Positions 37,060 through 46,377 are shown, counted from the stretch's first letter. The stretch is 64,000 nucleotides of DNA from Bog-473 sp963777485 (GCA_963777485.1 CAVZQP010000002.1:496001-560000); one strand, 5' to 3'. The notes: generated from the sequence alone by a model not told the origin. A program made the numbers and translations.

Positions 37060-38859
37060 TTAGCGCATTACGAATGTCGAGGTGGCTGAGGCCGGATCGA
37101 CGTGTAGCTCGCGGACATCGTTGACCAACGTCGTCGGGATGGGGTGGTCCATCAGATCGGGGCAAGTCGGCGGGCGTCCTCGGCGTGCCGCTTCATCGCC
37201 TTCTCGCCCCAATGCAACGATGTCGTCGAGCTGATCGCGGGCCTGACGCCCGAGCAGTGCGAGGTCGTCGGAGACCAATGCGAGGCCACCAGAAACCCCA
37301 ACGCAACGACCCCACGTAGTCGCAGCGTTAGCCGCAAGAGCAGTCTCGCTCGTACGCAACATGAGGCAATCGGGGTCGTTCAGCCAGAGCTGGCGGTGCA
37401 TGAAGGAACGGGCCACGGTCGCCGCGAAGGCGGAGCGTGTGGCCGGTTCGACGTCCAGGTAGCCAGGAACGATTGCTTCTGCCTCGTCGGGTGCCCAGAG
37501 TGGCGCCACGTCGGGTCCGATGCGGTTCGCGTCGACGAGCCCGACGACGTTCGCGAGCGGAACGCCGCAGCCCAAGAGAAATGCGCGCTCGCCGGCGCCG
37601 CGACGGATCGCCTCGAACCCAGCATGCACACGCTGTGCCGGTGTGCGGCAAGGATCGTGCCAACGCCCTTCGACGCCCGCGGCGAACGTGAAATCCAACT
37701 TGAGATACGTGAAGCCCGCCTCCACGACGTCGCGGGCAAGGCTTTCAAGGTGTTCGAGCACGTCGGGGTGTGTCGTGTCGAGGCTGTACATGAATCCTTC
37801 CTCGCCACCTCCCCAAGATGGGTTGAACCAGCTTCGCAGCGGCTCGCCGTCGCCCTTACCGCTTCGAGGATCACCGGCAAAACGGGCCACCCATCCGGGG
37901 TTCCTGCGTACGACCTCGGAGTCAGGCGCGGCCAAGAAAGGTGCCAACCAGAGGCCCGGCCGCCTGCCCTCAGACAAGATGTCGGCTGCCAAGAGCTCCA
38001 GCGACGACGGGAACTTCTCGTTGGTTTCGCGCCAGTCCCCGATCGCCGCTTGATACCCGTCGTCAAGTTGAAACACGTCAAAGGGCCAATCGCCGGTCGA
38101 CGCCGCTGACAAATTGCGGCGCAGATCCCCTTCGGTGACTTTGTCGAAGAAGTGGTACCAGCTGCACCAGCCAACTTGGAACGGGGCGTCGACGCGCGCC
38201 TTTCCCGCCCGTCCCGCAGCGACGGCCCATGCGGCAAGGTGCTCGGATGCTGTGCCGGGCTCGCCGGTCACCCATGACACTCCATGGAGCCGGCGTTCCT
38301 CCCCGGACGAAAGCATGGCGCCACCCAGATAGGCCTCTAACGCGAGCTCGGGGTCACCTTCGGGGTCTTGCCGGAGACGAAAGGTACCGTCGTGCTCCGT
38401 GCCGGCGATGAATCCGAGGACCAACTCGTGGCGAGTGTCGTCAGCGAGCACCGTGCACCACTCGGAGCGCAGTTCACCGTCCCGGGCCTGACGTGCGTCA
38501 GCGTGGTAAACGCCCTGGACGAATGGGAGGTTGGCGGCTCGCGACGGATCGATGTCGACGCCCAGGGTGGCGGCTCCGGCGGGCGACCACGACTGGTACC
38601 CGTGACGGAACATACGCATCGGCTCGCGTACGTCAACCACCCGAGCCACCACCGCAACCGACCAAAGGGCCAGCGGGCCGTTGCCTGGATTCGCCACCCA
38701 CCAGTCGAACCCGTTATCGCGGCCGTCCAGGGAGACCACGACAGGGCCAGCGTTGATCGTCAGGCCCGCTGAGAGGCCGCGGAGCACCGCTTTGTGCTCC
38801 TCGAGCTCAGCGCCAGGAGCGCCGACCACGACCTTGACGGCGGTACATTCGAGCTTCAT
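37060..38859 (-). CDS. Alpha-galactosidase-like glycoside hydrolase (GH36/melibiase)
   Basis: A 599-aa cytoplasmic glycoside hydrolase (no signal peptide) that would release alpha-linked galactose or a related sugar. An N-terminal beta-sandwich carries the HGYQSW motif. The TIM barrel has VGWCSWYHFF, FDVFQLDDGYQ, GLWLAPFLA and YLKLDFTFAAG, whose Asp is the expected nucleophile, and LLGCGVPLANVVGLVDANRIG toward the acid/base region. Length is in the GH36 range (600-750). It is the first host gene right of the island. There are no sugar transporter genes nearby, so substrate and regulation are unknown. Confidence 0.85.
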   Translation of the reverse strand: MKLECTAVKVVVGAPGAELEEHKAVLRGLSAGLTINAGPVVVSLDGRDNGFDWWVANPGNGPLALWSVAVVARVVDVREPMRMFRHGYQSWSPAGAATLGVDIDPSRAANLPFVQGVYHADARQARDGELRSEWCTVLADDTRHELVLGFIAGTEHDGTFRLRQDPEGDPELALEAYLGGAMLSSGEERRLHGVSWVTGEPGTASEHLAAWAVAAGRAGKARVDAPFQVGWCSWYHFFDKVTEGDLRRNLSAASTGDWPFDVFQLDDGYQAAIGDWRETNEKFPSSLELLAADILSEGRRPGLWLAPFLAAPDSEVVRRNPGWVARFAGDPRSGKGDGEPLRSWFNPSWGGGEEGFMYSLDTTHPDVLEHLESLARDVVEAGFTYLKLDFTFAAGVEGRWHDPCRTPAQRVHAGFEAIRRGAGERAFLLGCGVPLANVVGLVDANRIGPDVAPLWAPDEAEAIVPGYLDVEPATRSAFAATVARSFMHRQLWLNDPDCLMLRTSETALAANAATTWGRCVGVSGGLALVSDDLALLGRQARDQLDDIVALGREGDEAARRGRPPTCPDLMDHPIPTTLVNDVRELHVDPASATSTFVMR

Positions 38860-38999
38860 CGCTGATCCGAGGTCACACGCGATTCCACTTCACGGCAGCC
38901 CGTTTTAGAAAGCTGGGATAGTGATGGCAGCAAGGCGGTCTCCGAGTGCGACAGTCTGTCTGCTCGGCAAGACCCGCACACGCAGTTTGACCGCAGACG

Positions 39000-40169
39000 T
39001 CAGCCTCGCTTGATGAGGGGAATGTCGTACAGCGCCGACCAGTTGGTGCTGACGATCTTGGCCTTGCTGTCGTCCGACAACGGCAGCTTGTCGAACGAGT
39101 CGACTGCGTGAGGGAACTTCGAGTCTCCATGCGGATAGTCGGTCGAGAAGATCAACTTCTCGTCACCGAACGTCTCCACGAAGTGAGGCACAGTCACCTC
39201 GTCGGCCTCCACCGAGACCCAGCAGTTGCGCTTGAAATATTCCGACGGCGGCATCGTGAGCTCCGGCGCTTCGTACCAACCCGTCCATTCCCAGTGCTCG
39301 TCGAGTCGGTACATGAACCACGGCGCCCACGAACAGTTGCCCTCGAGCAGTGCGACTTTCAGATTCGGGAAGCGCTCAAGCACGCCGCCGCTGCACAAGC
39401 ACGCTGTCACGAACTGGATGCCGAGCGGCTGGCTGAAGCTATGCCACAGCATGAGCTTGTCCAGCACTTCCAGGCCAAAGTCAGGCGTCAGGTAAGTCTG
39501 GCCACCACCGTGGAAAGAGAGCGGCACGCCGAGTCGCTCGATCTCGGCCCAGAGCGGGTCGTAGGCCGGGTGGTGCCACGGCCGGCGGTTCACCGTTGCC
39601 GGCGGCAGAAATATCGCCTTGAATCCGAGCTCCTCCACGCAACGCCGTGCTTCTTCGACCGCGCCCGAGACGTCGTGCGCTGCCACCATCCCCGATCCGA
39701 ACATGCGGTCCGGCGCGAAATCGCAGAAGTCCTTGAGCCAGTCGTTGTAGGCCCGGGCGATCGCCGTCGCGAACTCAGGCTCCAGCCCGTCGGGACCGAT
39801 CTGCTCCGAAGAGTCGAGGCCGAGCACGAACAGGCCACGCGACGGGAACAGCACCGCCAGATCCAGCCCCTCGGCGTCCATGGCGTCGATCTGCGACTGC
39901 GCGTCCCAACCCCGCGCCTCGGAGGCCGCATACACGTTGTCGTGATGCTCCTGCCACCCCGTCTTTCGACCCTCGAGTCGCATCGGGCGGGTCGAGCCCA
40001 TCCGGAGCATCACGTGGTTCTTCACCCGGACCCGCATGTCACGCGTGATCTCGGACAGCCCGCGCGGCGCCGCGTGCTTGTAGGCCGAGTCGATGTAGCG
40101 CTCCCAGAGGTCGGGTGGCTCCATGACGTGGAGGTCGCTGTCGCAGATGACGTGGTCCCGCAAACCCAT
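39000..40169 (-). CDS. Amidohydrolase-family (Amidohydrolase_2) metal-dependent hydrolase
   Basis: 389 aa, TIM-barrel hydrolase or decarboxylase of the ACMSD-like group common in actinobacterial catabolic regions. The usual N-terminal HxH metal motif is replaced by DLHVMEP (Asp-x-His). GVPLSFHGGG supplies the second conserved His, and the C-terminal LIFSTDYPHGDSKFP contains the conserved Asp near the active site. ATG 40169 is chosen because MGLRDHVICDSDLHVMEP aligns with family N-termini. It is divergent from the 3-hydroxyisobutyrate dehydrogenase-like gene; TGACGCTCGAGTCA at 40195-40208 between them is a near-palindrome that might be an operator. The substrate is unknown. Confidence 0.85.
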   Translation of the reverse strand: MGLRDHVICDSDLHVMEPPDLWERYIDSAYKHAAPRGLSEITRDMRVRVKNHVMLRMGSTRPMRLEGRKTGWQEHHDNVYAASEARGWDAQSQIDAMDAEGLDLAVLFPSRGLFVLGLDSSEQIGPDGLEPEFATAIARAYNDWLKDFCDFAPDRMFGSGMVAAHDVSGAVEEARRCVEELGFKAIFLPPATVNRRPWHHPAYDPLWAEIERLGVPLSFHGGGQTYLTPDFGLEVLDKLMLWHSFSQPLGIQFVTACLCSGGVLERFPNLKVALLEGNCSWAPWFMYRLDEHWEWTGWYEAPELTMPPSEYFKRNCWVSVEADEVTVPHFVETFGDEKLIFSTDYPHGDSKFPHAVDSFDKLPLSDDSKAKIVSTNWSALYDIPLIKRG

Positions 40170-40281
40170 GAATTTCCGACCCCCTGAGGATCTCTGACGC
40201 TCGAGTCAGGTTCACTATACGCTCTCGTTCGTCGCACCCTCAGGGGCCGCGGCCAGGGCATTCACGAACGCGGGAGGGTCG

Positions 40282-41160
40282 ATGACGACAGGTGTGATCG
40301 GACTGGGCAACATCGGGCGGGGTATCGCGACGAATCTCGTGGCGGACGGCAACGACGTGGTCGTTTATGACCTCGACACCGACGCGATGACCGCGATCAC
40401 CGGGGCCACGGCCGCGCCCGACGTCTCCTCGGTAGCTCGCCTGGCCGATGTCACGCTCCTGTCGTTGCCTACACCGGACGTCGTCGCAAACGTCGCGGCC
40501 GAGTGGGCCGGCGCTGCTGCGCCGGGCGCCATCCTCGTCGACCTGTCCACCAACAGTCCCACCGTCGTGCGCGAGTTGGGATGGCGCCTTGCAGCCACGG
40601 GCCATCACCTGGTCGAGGCGCCACTCACCGGCGGGGCAATTGGGGCGGAGAAGCGCATGCTTGTCTTCATGGTCGGGGGAGACGACGAGCCCGTCGCCCG
40701 GGTCCTCCCCGTGCTCGAGCCGCTTGGCCGCGCCACCTTCCACGTCGGTGCGCTCGGCCTCGGTAACACCATGAAACTGCTCAATAGTCTCATCGCCTTC
40801 ACCACCACCTGGGTCAGTCTCGAGGGACTCGCCTTCGCAACCAAGGCTGGCATCGAGGTGCAGAAGGCGGTGGAGATCCTGCGCACGGCCGGCGCGTCAA
40901 ACTTCTTCATCGACCGGCAGGTGGAGACGATCGACGGCCGCGGCCGACCGACGCAGTTTGCGTTGGAGCTCGCCGCCAAAGACGCCAACCTCATCGTCGA
41001 GTGGGCGAAGGAGCTCGGTGCCGCCACGCCCGTGGCCGCCGCGGTGAAGGGCGTCCTCGACGGCGCGGTGGCCAATGGCCTCGGTGGCGCCGACTGGAGC
41101 GAGCTCGTCACCCACGCCGAGCGACAGTCGGACGTGACGCTCCGCTGGAATCCCGCCTGA
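40282..41160 (+). CDS. NAD(P)-dependent beta-hydroxyacid dehydrogenase (3-hydroxyisobutyrate dehydrogenase family)
   Basis: 292 aa. The N-terminal Rossmann motif is GVIGLGNIGRGIATNLV (GxGxxG variant). The substrate-binding signature is VEAPLTGGAIGAEKRMLVFM, and the catalytic lysine region is GNTMKLLNSLIAF. A C-terminal helical domain includes KDANLIVEWAKELG. It oxidises a 3-hydroxyacid to the semialdehyde or reduces the reverse. Its place beside thiolase and amidohydrolase genes suggests degradation of a carboxylic acid or lipid. Confidence 0.9.
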   Translation: MTTGVIGLGNIGRGIATNLVADGNDVVVYDLDTDAMTAITGATAAPDVSSVARLADVTLLSLPTPDVVANVAAEWAGAAAPGAILVDLSTNSPTVVRELGWRLAATGHHLVEAPLTGGAIGAEKRMLVFMVGGDDEPVARVLPVLEPLGRATFHVGALGLGNTMKLLNSLIAFTTTWVSLEGLAFATKAGIEVQKAVEILRTAGASNFFIDRQVETIDGRGRPTQFALELAAKDANLIVEWAKELGAATPVAAAVKGVLDGAVANGLGGADWSELVTHAERQSDVTLRWNPA

Positions 41161-41212
41161 AAAGAAGGGCCCGGCCCGAAGCGAAGCGAGCGCGCGCCGA
41201 CGCGCTGCAGGG

Positions 41213-41593
41213 TTAGTCCGTGCCGAGCACGTCGGCCGCTACCCGCAGGGCCGAGCCCGCCGCCGGCACGCCGGCGTAGATGGAGACGTGCATGAGGATC
41301 TCGACGATTTCCTCACGCGAGATCCCCACCGACAGCGCGCCAGCCAGGTGCGAACGCAGCTCTTCCGGCTGACCCAGCGCCGCCAGCACGGCGACCGTGA
41401 TCATCGAGCGGTCGCGGATCGGCAGACCCGGGCGCGTCCAGATGTCGCCAAACGCGCTCTGCTGAACGTGGTCGAAGAAGTCGGGCGCCAGCTTCGCCGC
41501 GGGGAATTGGCCCGTCGGGCCCTTCAAGATGGCCGGCCAGAGGTGTCCCTGGATCTCTCGCCCCGCGGCCCGGCGCTCGTCACTCGTCGTCAT
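41213..41593 (-). CDS. Carboxymuconolactone decarboxylase family protein
   Basis: 126 aa from ATG 41593, an AhpD/CMD-like all-helical protein. It has DIWTRPGLPIRDRSMITVAVL, EELRSHLAGALSVGISREEI and VEILMHVSIYAGVPAAGSAL, the typical CMD core with the conserved His; no CxxC peroxidase motif is present, so the decarboxylase-like branch is likelier. It would overlap the repaired thiolase stop by 4 nt (ATGA). In the sequence as given, a frameshift in the thiolase creates a continuous 623-codon frame running into this gene. Confidence 0.85.
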   Translation of the reverse strand: MTTSDERRAAGREIQGHLWPAILKGPTGQFPAAKLAPDFFDHVQQSAFGDIWTRPGLPIRDRSMITVAVLAALGQPEELRSHLAGALSVGISREEIVEILMHVSIYAGVPAAGSALRVAADVLGTD

Positions 41594-42763
41594 GATCCGA
41601 CTCCTTCCACACCCAACAAATTGACTGTCGCGATCGAACCGCCGCCGACCAGGTGTGCCAACGCCACCTGCGCCCCCTCGACCTGGCGGCCCTCTGCTTC
41701 CCCGCGCAGCTGCAGTACCGCCTCGTGCAGCATCGCCGTTCCCGTTGGTCCGCCCGGGTGCCCCCGCGATGAGCCCGCCGTCCGTGTTGAACGGTATGCG
41801 CCCGCCCGGCCCGGTCTCGCCCTGGAGGACGAGCTTCTCGCCCTCGCCCTCCGCGCAGAACCCGAGCAGCTCGTAGTACTCGAGCTCCTCGTTCACGAAG
41901 GCGTCGTGGCAATAGGCCACGCTGATGTCCTCGGGTCCCAGTCCCGCCGCCTCGTAACACTCGAGCGCCGTGTCGCGGGTCATCGTCGCGGGCCCGACCA
42001 CCGGGCCAACGAAGGTGTGCCCCGGCGCGTACGTCTCTGACGTGAGCGCCGACGCCAGCGCGCGGACCATCGGCCGATCCGGGCGTCGGGCGCGCACGAT
42101 GTCCTCGCGGGCAACGACGATGCAGGCGGCGCCGTCGTCGGCGGGGCAGCACATCATTGCTGTGAGCGGCTCGGCCACCAGCCGGGAGGCGAGCACCTCC
42201 TCCGCCGTCACGACGTGGTCGGACTGGCGGTGGGCCCACGGGCATGCCGCGCCGTAGTTCCAGTTCTTCGCGGCGATGGTGGCGAAGATCTCGGGCGTCG
42301 TCCCGCGATCGTGCATGCGGCGCTGCGCCCACAGTGCGAAGTAGGCGGCGGGCAGGATCGGCGCGTCGATCACGTCGCGCCCCGCCCCGCGGCCGCCCGT
42401 GCCCGTCATGTCGGTGAACTTGTCGAAGCACAGCGCCATGGCTATGTCGGCCCGGCCCGAGGACACCGCCCACGCCGCCTCCCGGAAGGCGACCAGCCCC
42501 GTGGCCGACGCGTTCTCGATGTGGGTCACCGGCAGCCCGGTCAGCCCGAGCTCCTTCATCGCCATGATCCCGAGCATCGGGGCTGGCTGGATGTAGCCCA
42601 CGAACGCCTCGTCGACGTCGGCCAGCGTCATGCCGGCATCGTGCAGCGCCGCCAACCCGGCGTCCCGCGCCAGGTGCCGGTAGGGGATGTCCTTGTACAT
42701 GCCGAAACGGACCATGCCGATGCCGGCGACGGCCACGTTGTCGAACTTCAGGCCGTGCCTCAT
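41590..42763 (-). pseudogene. Thiolase / lipid-transfer-type acetyl-CoA acetyltransferase, 2-bp deletion near the C-terminus
   Basis: About 390 aa when repaired. ATG 42763 overlaps the OB-fold gene stop (ATGA). The N-terminus is VAVAGIGMVRFGMYKDIPYR, followed by HIENASATGLVAFREAAWAV, where Ser/Ala replaces the nucleophilic Cys as in SCP-x-like thiolases. Later come HDAFVNEELEYYELLGF and PFNTDGGLIA. The expected GHPGGPTGTAML motif is in another frame: two bases are missing near 41772 in a GCG-rich run. Downstream ...QVALAHLVGGGSIATVNLL continues correctly to TGA 41590. Its partner is an OB-fold Zn-ribbon protein, as usual for SCP2-thiolases of sterol and lipid degradation. Confidence 0.8.
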
Positions 42764-43227
42764 GGGGCGGTACCCGGCCCGGCCGCCGCGCCGGCGCTGG
42801 CTGGGCGGAAGCGGTAGATCACCACGTCGTCGCCGTCCTTGTTCTGGCGCAGCGTCTCGAAGTCGATCTCCACCTCCGTGCCGATGGCGAAGTCGTCGGG
42901 GCCGCCGAAGAGGATGGACTGCACCCGCGGCCCCTCGGGCAGGTCGACCTGGGCCACGCCGTAGCCGGCGACGGCAGCGTCCTTCTTGCCGAACATCGGG
43001 ACGTGGCAGTAGGTCCAGGTGTGGATCGTCCCCTTCGTCGACAGCTCGATGTCCTCGGTGCCCTCGTGCAGGCAGCGGGCGCACACCAGCCGGCGGGGGA
43101 AGAACGCCTCGCCGCAGTTCGGGCAGCGGCTCCCGAGCAACCGCGGCGGTTCGGCCGGGTCGTCGGGGATCCGGAAGAACCCTGGCTCAATGGGAACTCG
43201 GGCCATGCACTCCTCGCTTCTCGTCAT
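42760..43227 (-). CDS. OB-fold / zinc-ribbon protein (ChsH2/DUF35-like), thiolase partner
   Basis: 155 aa. The N-terminal rubredoxin-like ribbon is CPNCGEAFFPRRLVCARCLHEG (two CxxC pairs). The C-terminal OB fold is GTIHTWTYCHVPMF, AVAGYGVAQVDLPEGPRVQSIL and VEIDFETLRQNKDGDDVVIY. Such proteins bind acyl-CoA and pair with SCP2-type thiolases, for example in steroid side-chain degradation. It overlaps the thiolase start by 4 nt. ATG 43227 is possible; MARVPIEPGFFRIPD (ATG 43203) may be the better start because homologues begin there. Confidence 0.88.
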   Translation of the reverse strand: MTRSEECMARVPIEPGFFRIPDDPAEPPRLLGSRCPNCGEAFFPRRLVCARCLHEGTEDIELSTKGTIHTWTYCHVPMFGKKDAAVAGYGVAQVDLPEGPRVQSILFGGPDDFAIGTEVEIDFETLRQNKDGDDVVIYRFRPASAGAAAGPGTAP

Positions 43228-43530
43228 GTTGCGCAGCGCCGCTCGGCGCCGTCCTCGCTATCGGCGACGGCGCCCTGGTGCCGGGCGATTCTGGCACAGA
43301 CGTTGTTCTCGCGGCCTGGGGGCCGGGAGGATCGAGCGGGTGGAATGCGGGAACCCGTCGGCCGCGGATTTCCGTGGATCTGTCTCAAGTGGTCCTGAGG
43401 TTTGGCCGCTGGATCCCGTCGATTTGGTGCGTTCAACCAGGCAGAAGCTGGGCGATGGGCACTCCGAACTGGATCTAGACCCTGGTGCTGGGAACCTCGC
43501 ACCGGCGCGCCATTGTCACCGATCCTGGCG
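43228..43530. other. Intergenic region, no gene seen
   Basis: 303 bp between the OB-fold gene start and the DUF4407-like gene stop. The frames here are shadows without ribosome-binding sites. It should contain the promoter for the OB-fold/thiolase/CMD operon, but no clear promoter elements stand out. Confidence 0.5.
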
Positions 43531-45198
43531 TCAGCCCACACCCCACACAACGAGGGCGAGCGCCACGCCAGCGACCACGGCCAAAGCGGTCACACGACCG
43601 GCGTTCGACATGGCGGGCACGCGAGCAGTCAGGAGTTGAAGCTCGAGCGCGCTCCGTTGCCCAGGTCCCATGAGGGGACGGACACCGGGCGTGCTCGACC
43701 CCTCAACCGGTTCGGTGCCGGGACCATCACCGAGCGTGCTCGACCCCTCAACCGGTTCGGTGCCGGGATCTTCACCGAGCGTGCCCGGTTGCTCGGTGAA
43801 AGCGCTGCGCGGCTGATCAGCGAGCGTTGGCTGCTCGATGTATCCATTGTGGTGCCGGTCAGCGAGCGCCGGTTGGTCAATGGGTCCGACGGTTTGATGA
43901 TCCACGAGCCAGCTCGGTTGCTCAGCTGGTGCCGTTCGGGGTGGATCCTTGAGCGTGCTCGGCTCCGGCATCGGTCCGACGCGGGAGCGCAGCATGTGTT
44001 CGAGTTCCCGGCGTCGGCTGTGAAAGGCGGTTTCTCGCAGACCAGGGTCGACTCTCACCTCTGCCATGGCCTCGCCGGCAATGGCATCCGCGGCCCAGTC
44101 CAACTCGGCCTGCGCCTTCAGCGCTCGGCGCGCCTCACGGGCCACTGACAACTCGTATTCAGAGTTTCGACTTGCCGAGATCTTTATTCCGAGGACGGCA
44201 AGCTCCAGCAGGGTGGCTACCGCGAGAATGATCAAGGCCGCGAGGCCGATGCCGAAAGGATCATGCACTGCCAGCGAAACGAGCGACTTCGTGCGCGCTC
44301 CCAACCCCGTGTTGTTGCCTTGTGCCTGACTGAAGGACTGAATGTCGCTATTTCGCCGCTGTGTCAGCGCGGTGACTTCGGCCGCGTCACTCGAAAGTTG
44401 TGCCTTCTGACTGGCTTGGAGGGCGTCCGCCTGCTGTCTGACCGCCTTCGCTTCCGACGCCTCCTGTTGCGACTTCTGCTGCAGGGCCCAGCAGTCACCA
44501 CCGACGGGGCAACCTGAAAGGTGTGACAAGCCGCTGCCCGCCGAATCTTGCAGCGCCAGCTGGTAGTCGCTCGCGCTTGCCTGATCGAGGGCACTCGCTC
44601 TGTTCTCCAACGCCAGGACGGAGTTGGGGTCCGACGTCTCCTGATTGGTCAGCTTGTTGATCTGAGCCTGGATCTGAGCGGGCGGACCGTGCGCGACGTA
44701 GCTCGCGATGGCCCGCTGGTTTTGCGCTGCCAGGTCGGCGGTCGTCTCCCGCTGGAAGAAGAACAGCATGGTTGGAATCGTGAAGACGCCGACCATGACG
44801 ACCGCAATCACGAGGCGCAGACCGATCATCGCCTTGCTCAGCTTGCCGACCGGCGGGGCCTCACTGTCGTCCAAATCGTTCGCGTTGACGGCGATGTAAC
44901 TGATGATCAGCGCATCGAAGCCGATGATCACGCCGGTGACGCAGACGGCGCCGATGAGCATCACCACTGTGATCTGGCCGGATCCACCGTTGGCCAGGCC
45001 CAGGGCATGCGAGATGGCCCATGTCCCGTAGGGGAGGTAGAAGCACATCGCGAGCGCGGCAACCACGTACGGGAGCGCGCTCCGAGACGTGCGGAGGTGA
45101 CGAACGTCGATCCCTATGGTTCGCAGCAGCCCACGCCGAATCGGTCCGGGCCAGAATCCGCCGGGTTCAGCGTCGATTGAGTTTGCGTCCGCGCACAC
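43531..45198 (-). CDS. DUF4407-like multi-spanning membrane protein with coiled coil and repeat tail
   Basis: 555 aa. Four N-terminal/central membrane segments: ALPYVVAALAMCFYLPYG, ITVVMLIGAVCVTGVIIGF, LRLVIAVVMVGVFTIPTML and, after a long extracytoplasmic coiled coil rich in Ala/Gln (about residues 155-300), IGLAALIILAVATLLELAVL. The layout matches DUF4407 proteins (function unknown). The coil contains a Cys pair (SGCPVGGDC). The C-terminal half carries Pro/Glu/Thr-rich imperfect repeats of 15 aa (TEPVEGSSTLGDGPG), then a final hydrophobic helix (VTALAVVAGVALALVVWG). A truncated DUF3592-like frame overlaps its 5' end. Confidence 0.7.
   Translation of the reverse strand: MCADANSIDAEPGGFWPGPIRRGLLRTIGIDVRHLRTSRSALPYVVAALAMCFYLPYGTWAISHALGLANGGSGQITVVMLIGAVCVTGVIIGFDALIISYIAVNANDLDDSEAPPVGKLSKAMIGLRLVIAVVMVGVFTIPTMLFFFQRETTADLAAQNQRAIASYVAHGPPAQIQAQINKLTNQETSDPNSVLALENRASALDQASASDYQLALQDSAGSGLSHLSGCPVGGDCWALQQKSQQEASEAKAVRQQADALQASQKAQLSSDAAEVTALTQRRNSDIQSFSQAQGNNTGLGARTKSLVSLAVHDPFGIGLAALIILAVATLLELAVLGIKISASRNSEYELSVAREARRALKAQAELDWAADAIAGEAMAEVRVDPGLRETAFHSRRRELEHMLRSRVGPMPEPSTLKDPPRTAPAEQPSWLVDHQTVGPIDQPALADRHHNGYIEQPTLADQPRSAFTEQPGTLGEDPGTEPVEGSSTLGDGPGTEPVEGSSTPGVRPLMGPGQRSALELQLLTARVPAMSNAGRVTALAVVAGVALALVVWGVG
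43691..43780. repeat. 45-bp tandem repeat (two units) inside the DUF4407-like gene
   Basis: Units beginning GTGCTCGACCCCTCAACCGG at 43691 and 43736 differ at only a few positions and encode a 15-residue Pro/Glu/Ser repeat. Further, more diverged units extend on the right side (GAGCGTGCCCGG). In-frame units of this kind can vary in number by slippage. Confidence 0.7.
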
Positions 45199-45440
45199 GG
45201 AAGCCCCTTGCTGAACAGCACTTCGCCAAGTAGAGGAAGAAGGCTACCCCCAGAAACAACTCCCATTTCTTCGCCGCCCATTTCTTGGGCCAGAGTTGGA
45301 AATCGGGCACAGCATGCGGCTCGGAGGCCACGAGTGGCCGCACTGCTGCGGGGTCGGCAACGACATACAGACGGGTACCGGGACGAAGTGCGGGGAGCCC
45401 TTGATCAGGGTTTATACAGATGAGCCCGGCCGCTGGGCGA
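45167..45440 (-). pseudogene. 5'-truncated DUF3592-like membrane protein remnant
   Basis: The last ~85 codons before TGA 45167 read LRPGTRLYVVADPAAVRPLV, then FQLWPKKWAAKKWELFLGVA and FFLYLAKCC, resembling the C-terminal part of small DUF3592 membrane proteins. No ATG, GTG or TTG lies at a sensible position upstream, and the preceding gene stops at 45484, so it appears to have lost its start. The end overlaps the DUF4407-like gene by 32 nt. Confidence 0.4.
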
Positions 45441-45483
45441 ACCGGGGGTCCTCGTGACGGTTCGGGCCGCGGCGAGGGCCAGC

Positions 45484-46377
45484 TCAGGAATGCGCGACCA
45501 GCGAGCGCAGTGTGAAGGTGCCCGACTGGGTGTAGGTCGAGGTGCCGAACATCGTGGCGGTGACGACCGAGATGGCCTGGGACATCTTTACGGGGAGGCC
45601 GTTGGAGGCGTCGATCCACATCTCGTCACGCTCGGTCCCTCGCTGGGCGCCGGTCTCGGTGCGGAGCTGCAGGAACTCGGCCGTCGACACCGGCCGTCCG
45701 GCCACGGTGAGCGTCTTGGTCCCGACGAAACGGTAGGGACCGGCGCTGTGCATGACACCCTTCACCGCCGAGCTGGTGCCACGGCAGTCGCTCGGCCAGG
45801 TCTGGCCGGCGTGGGCGTCGGCGGGGAGCCACATCGTGGCCGCCGTGCACGTGAGCGTTGTGATGTTCGTCTCGCGCAGCGGGCCGACGGGCCACAGCTG
45901 CCAGATCTTGCCGCCGAGCTCCACCGTGTCGCCGTTGCTGCCGCGGCAGAACTTCCACGTTTGCCAGTGGTGCGAGCTGTAGTCCACGCGGAAGGTCCAG
46001 CAGTTCTTCCCCTGCAGGGTCACGGTGCCCGGCATCGTGGGGCCCTCGGCTTGGGACATGGGCGGCAGCGTGAGGGCGTCGGTCCCGTTGCCGGTGTAGA
46101 GGTAGACGCCCCGGGCCGGCCGCGCACCCGCGGCTCCCTGACCCTGGGTCCCCAGGCGCTGCTCGGCCTGGCCCATCGAGACCGGGTGCGACGGGTACCA
46201 GTTGACGACGAGGAAGAGCACGGCGACGACGGCCACGACCACACCGAGCCCCACGAGCACCCAGGGCCAGCGCCGGTGGTGGTGCCGTGTGGGAGGCGTG
46301 CCGTCCGAAGGTCCGTTGGGTCGCGGCACGTCCGTGTGTGTGGCGTCCGACTCAGTTTTCGGATGCGCCAGCGTCAT
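45484..46377 (-). CDS. Single-pass membrane protein with large extracytoplasmic domain, unknown function
   Basis: 297 aa from ATG 46377. A His/Arg-rich cytoplasmic N-terminus (TPPTRHHHRRWP) precedes one transmembrane helix (WVLVGLGVVVAVVAVLFLVV), then a secreted-side domain of about 230 residues with several Cys and Trp (GKNCWTFRVDYSSHHWQTWK, KFCRGSNGD, LTCTAATMWLPAD, WPSDCRGTSSA). It ends with beta-rich SVVTATMFGTSTYTQSGTF. Disulfide-stabilised domains of this kind are frequent in Acidimicrobiia, with no known function. The frame is open upstream of 46377, but that part is a shadow. Confidence 0.65.
   Translation of the reverse strand: MTLAHPKTESDATHTDVPRPNGPSDGTPPTRHHHRRWPWVLVGLGVVVAVVAVLFLVVNWYPSHPVSMGQAEQRLGTQGQGAAGARPARGVYLYTGNGTDALTLPPMSQAEGPTMPGTVTLQGKNCWTFRVDYSSHHWQTWKFCRGSNGDTVELGGKIWQLWPVGPLRETNITTLTCTAATMWLPADAHAGQTWPSDCRGTSSAVKGVMHSAGPYRFVGTKTLTVAGRPVSTAEFLQLRTETGAQRGTERDEMWIDASNGLPVKMSQAISVVTATMFGTSTYTQSGTFTLRSLVAHS

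Noticed and set aside
41213..43084. 623-codon frame as a genuine thiolase-decarboxylase fusion protein
   Set aside because: It begins out of frame inside the OB-fold gene and joins the two enzymes only through a 2-bp frameshift that destroys the thiolase GHPGGPTG motif; separate genes with ATGA overlap explain the sequence better.
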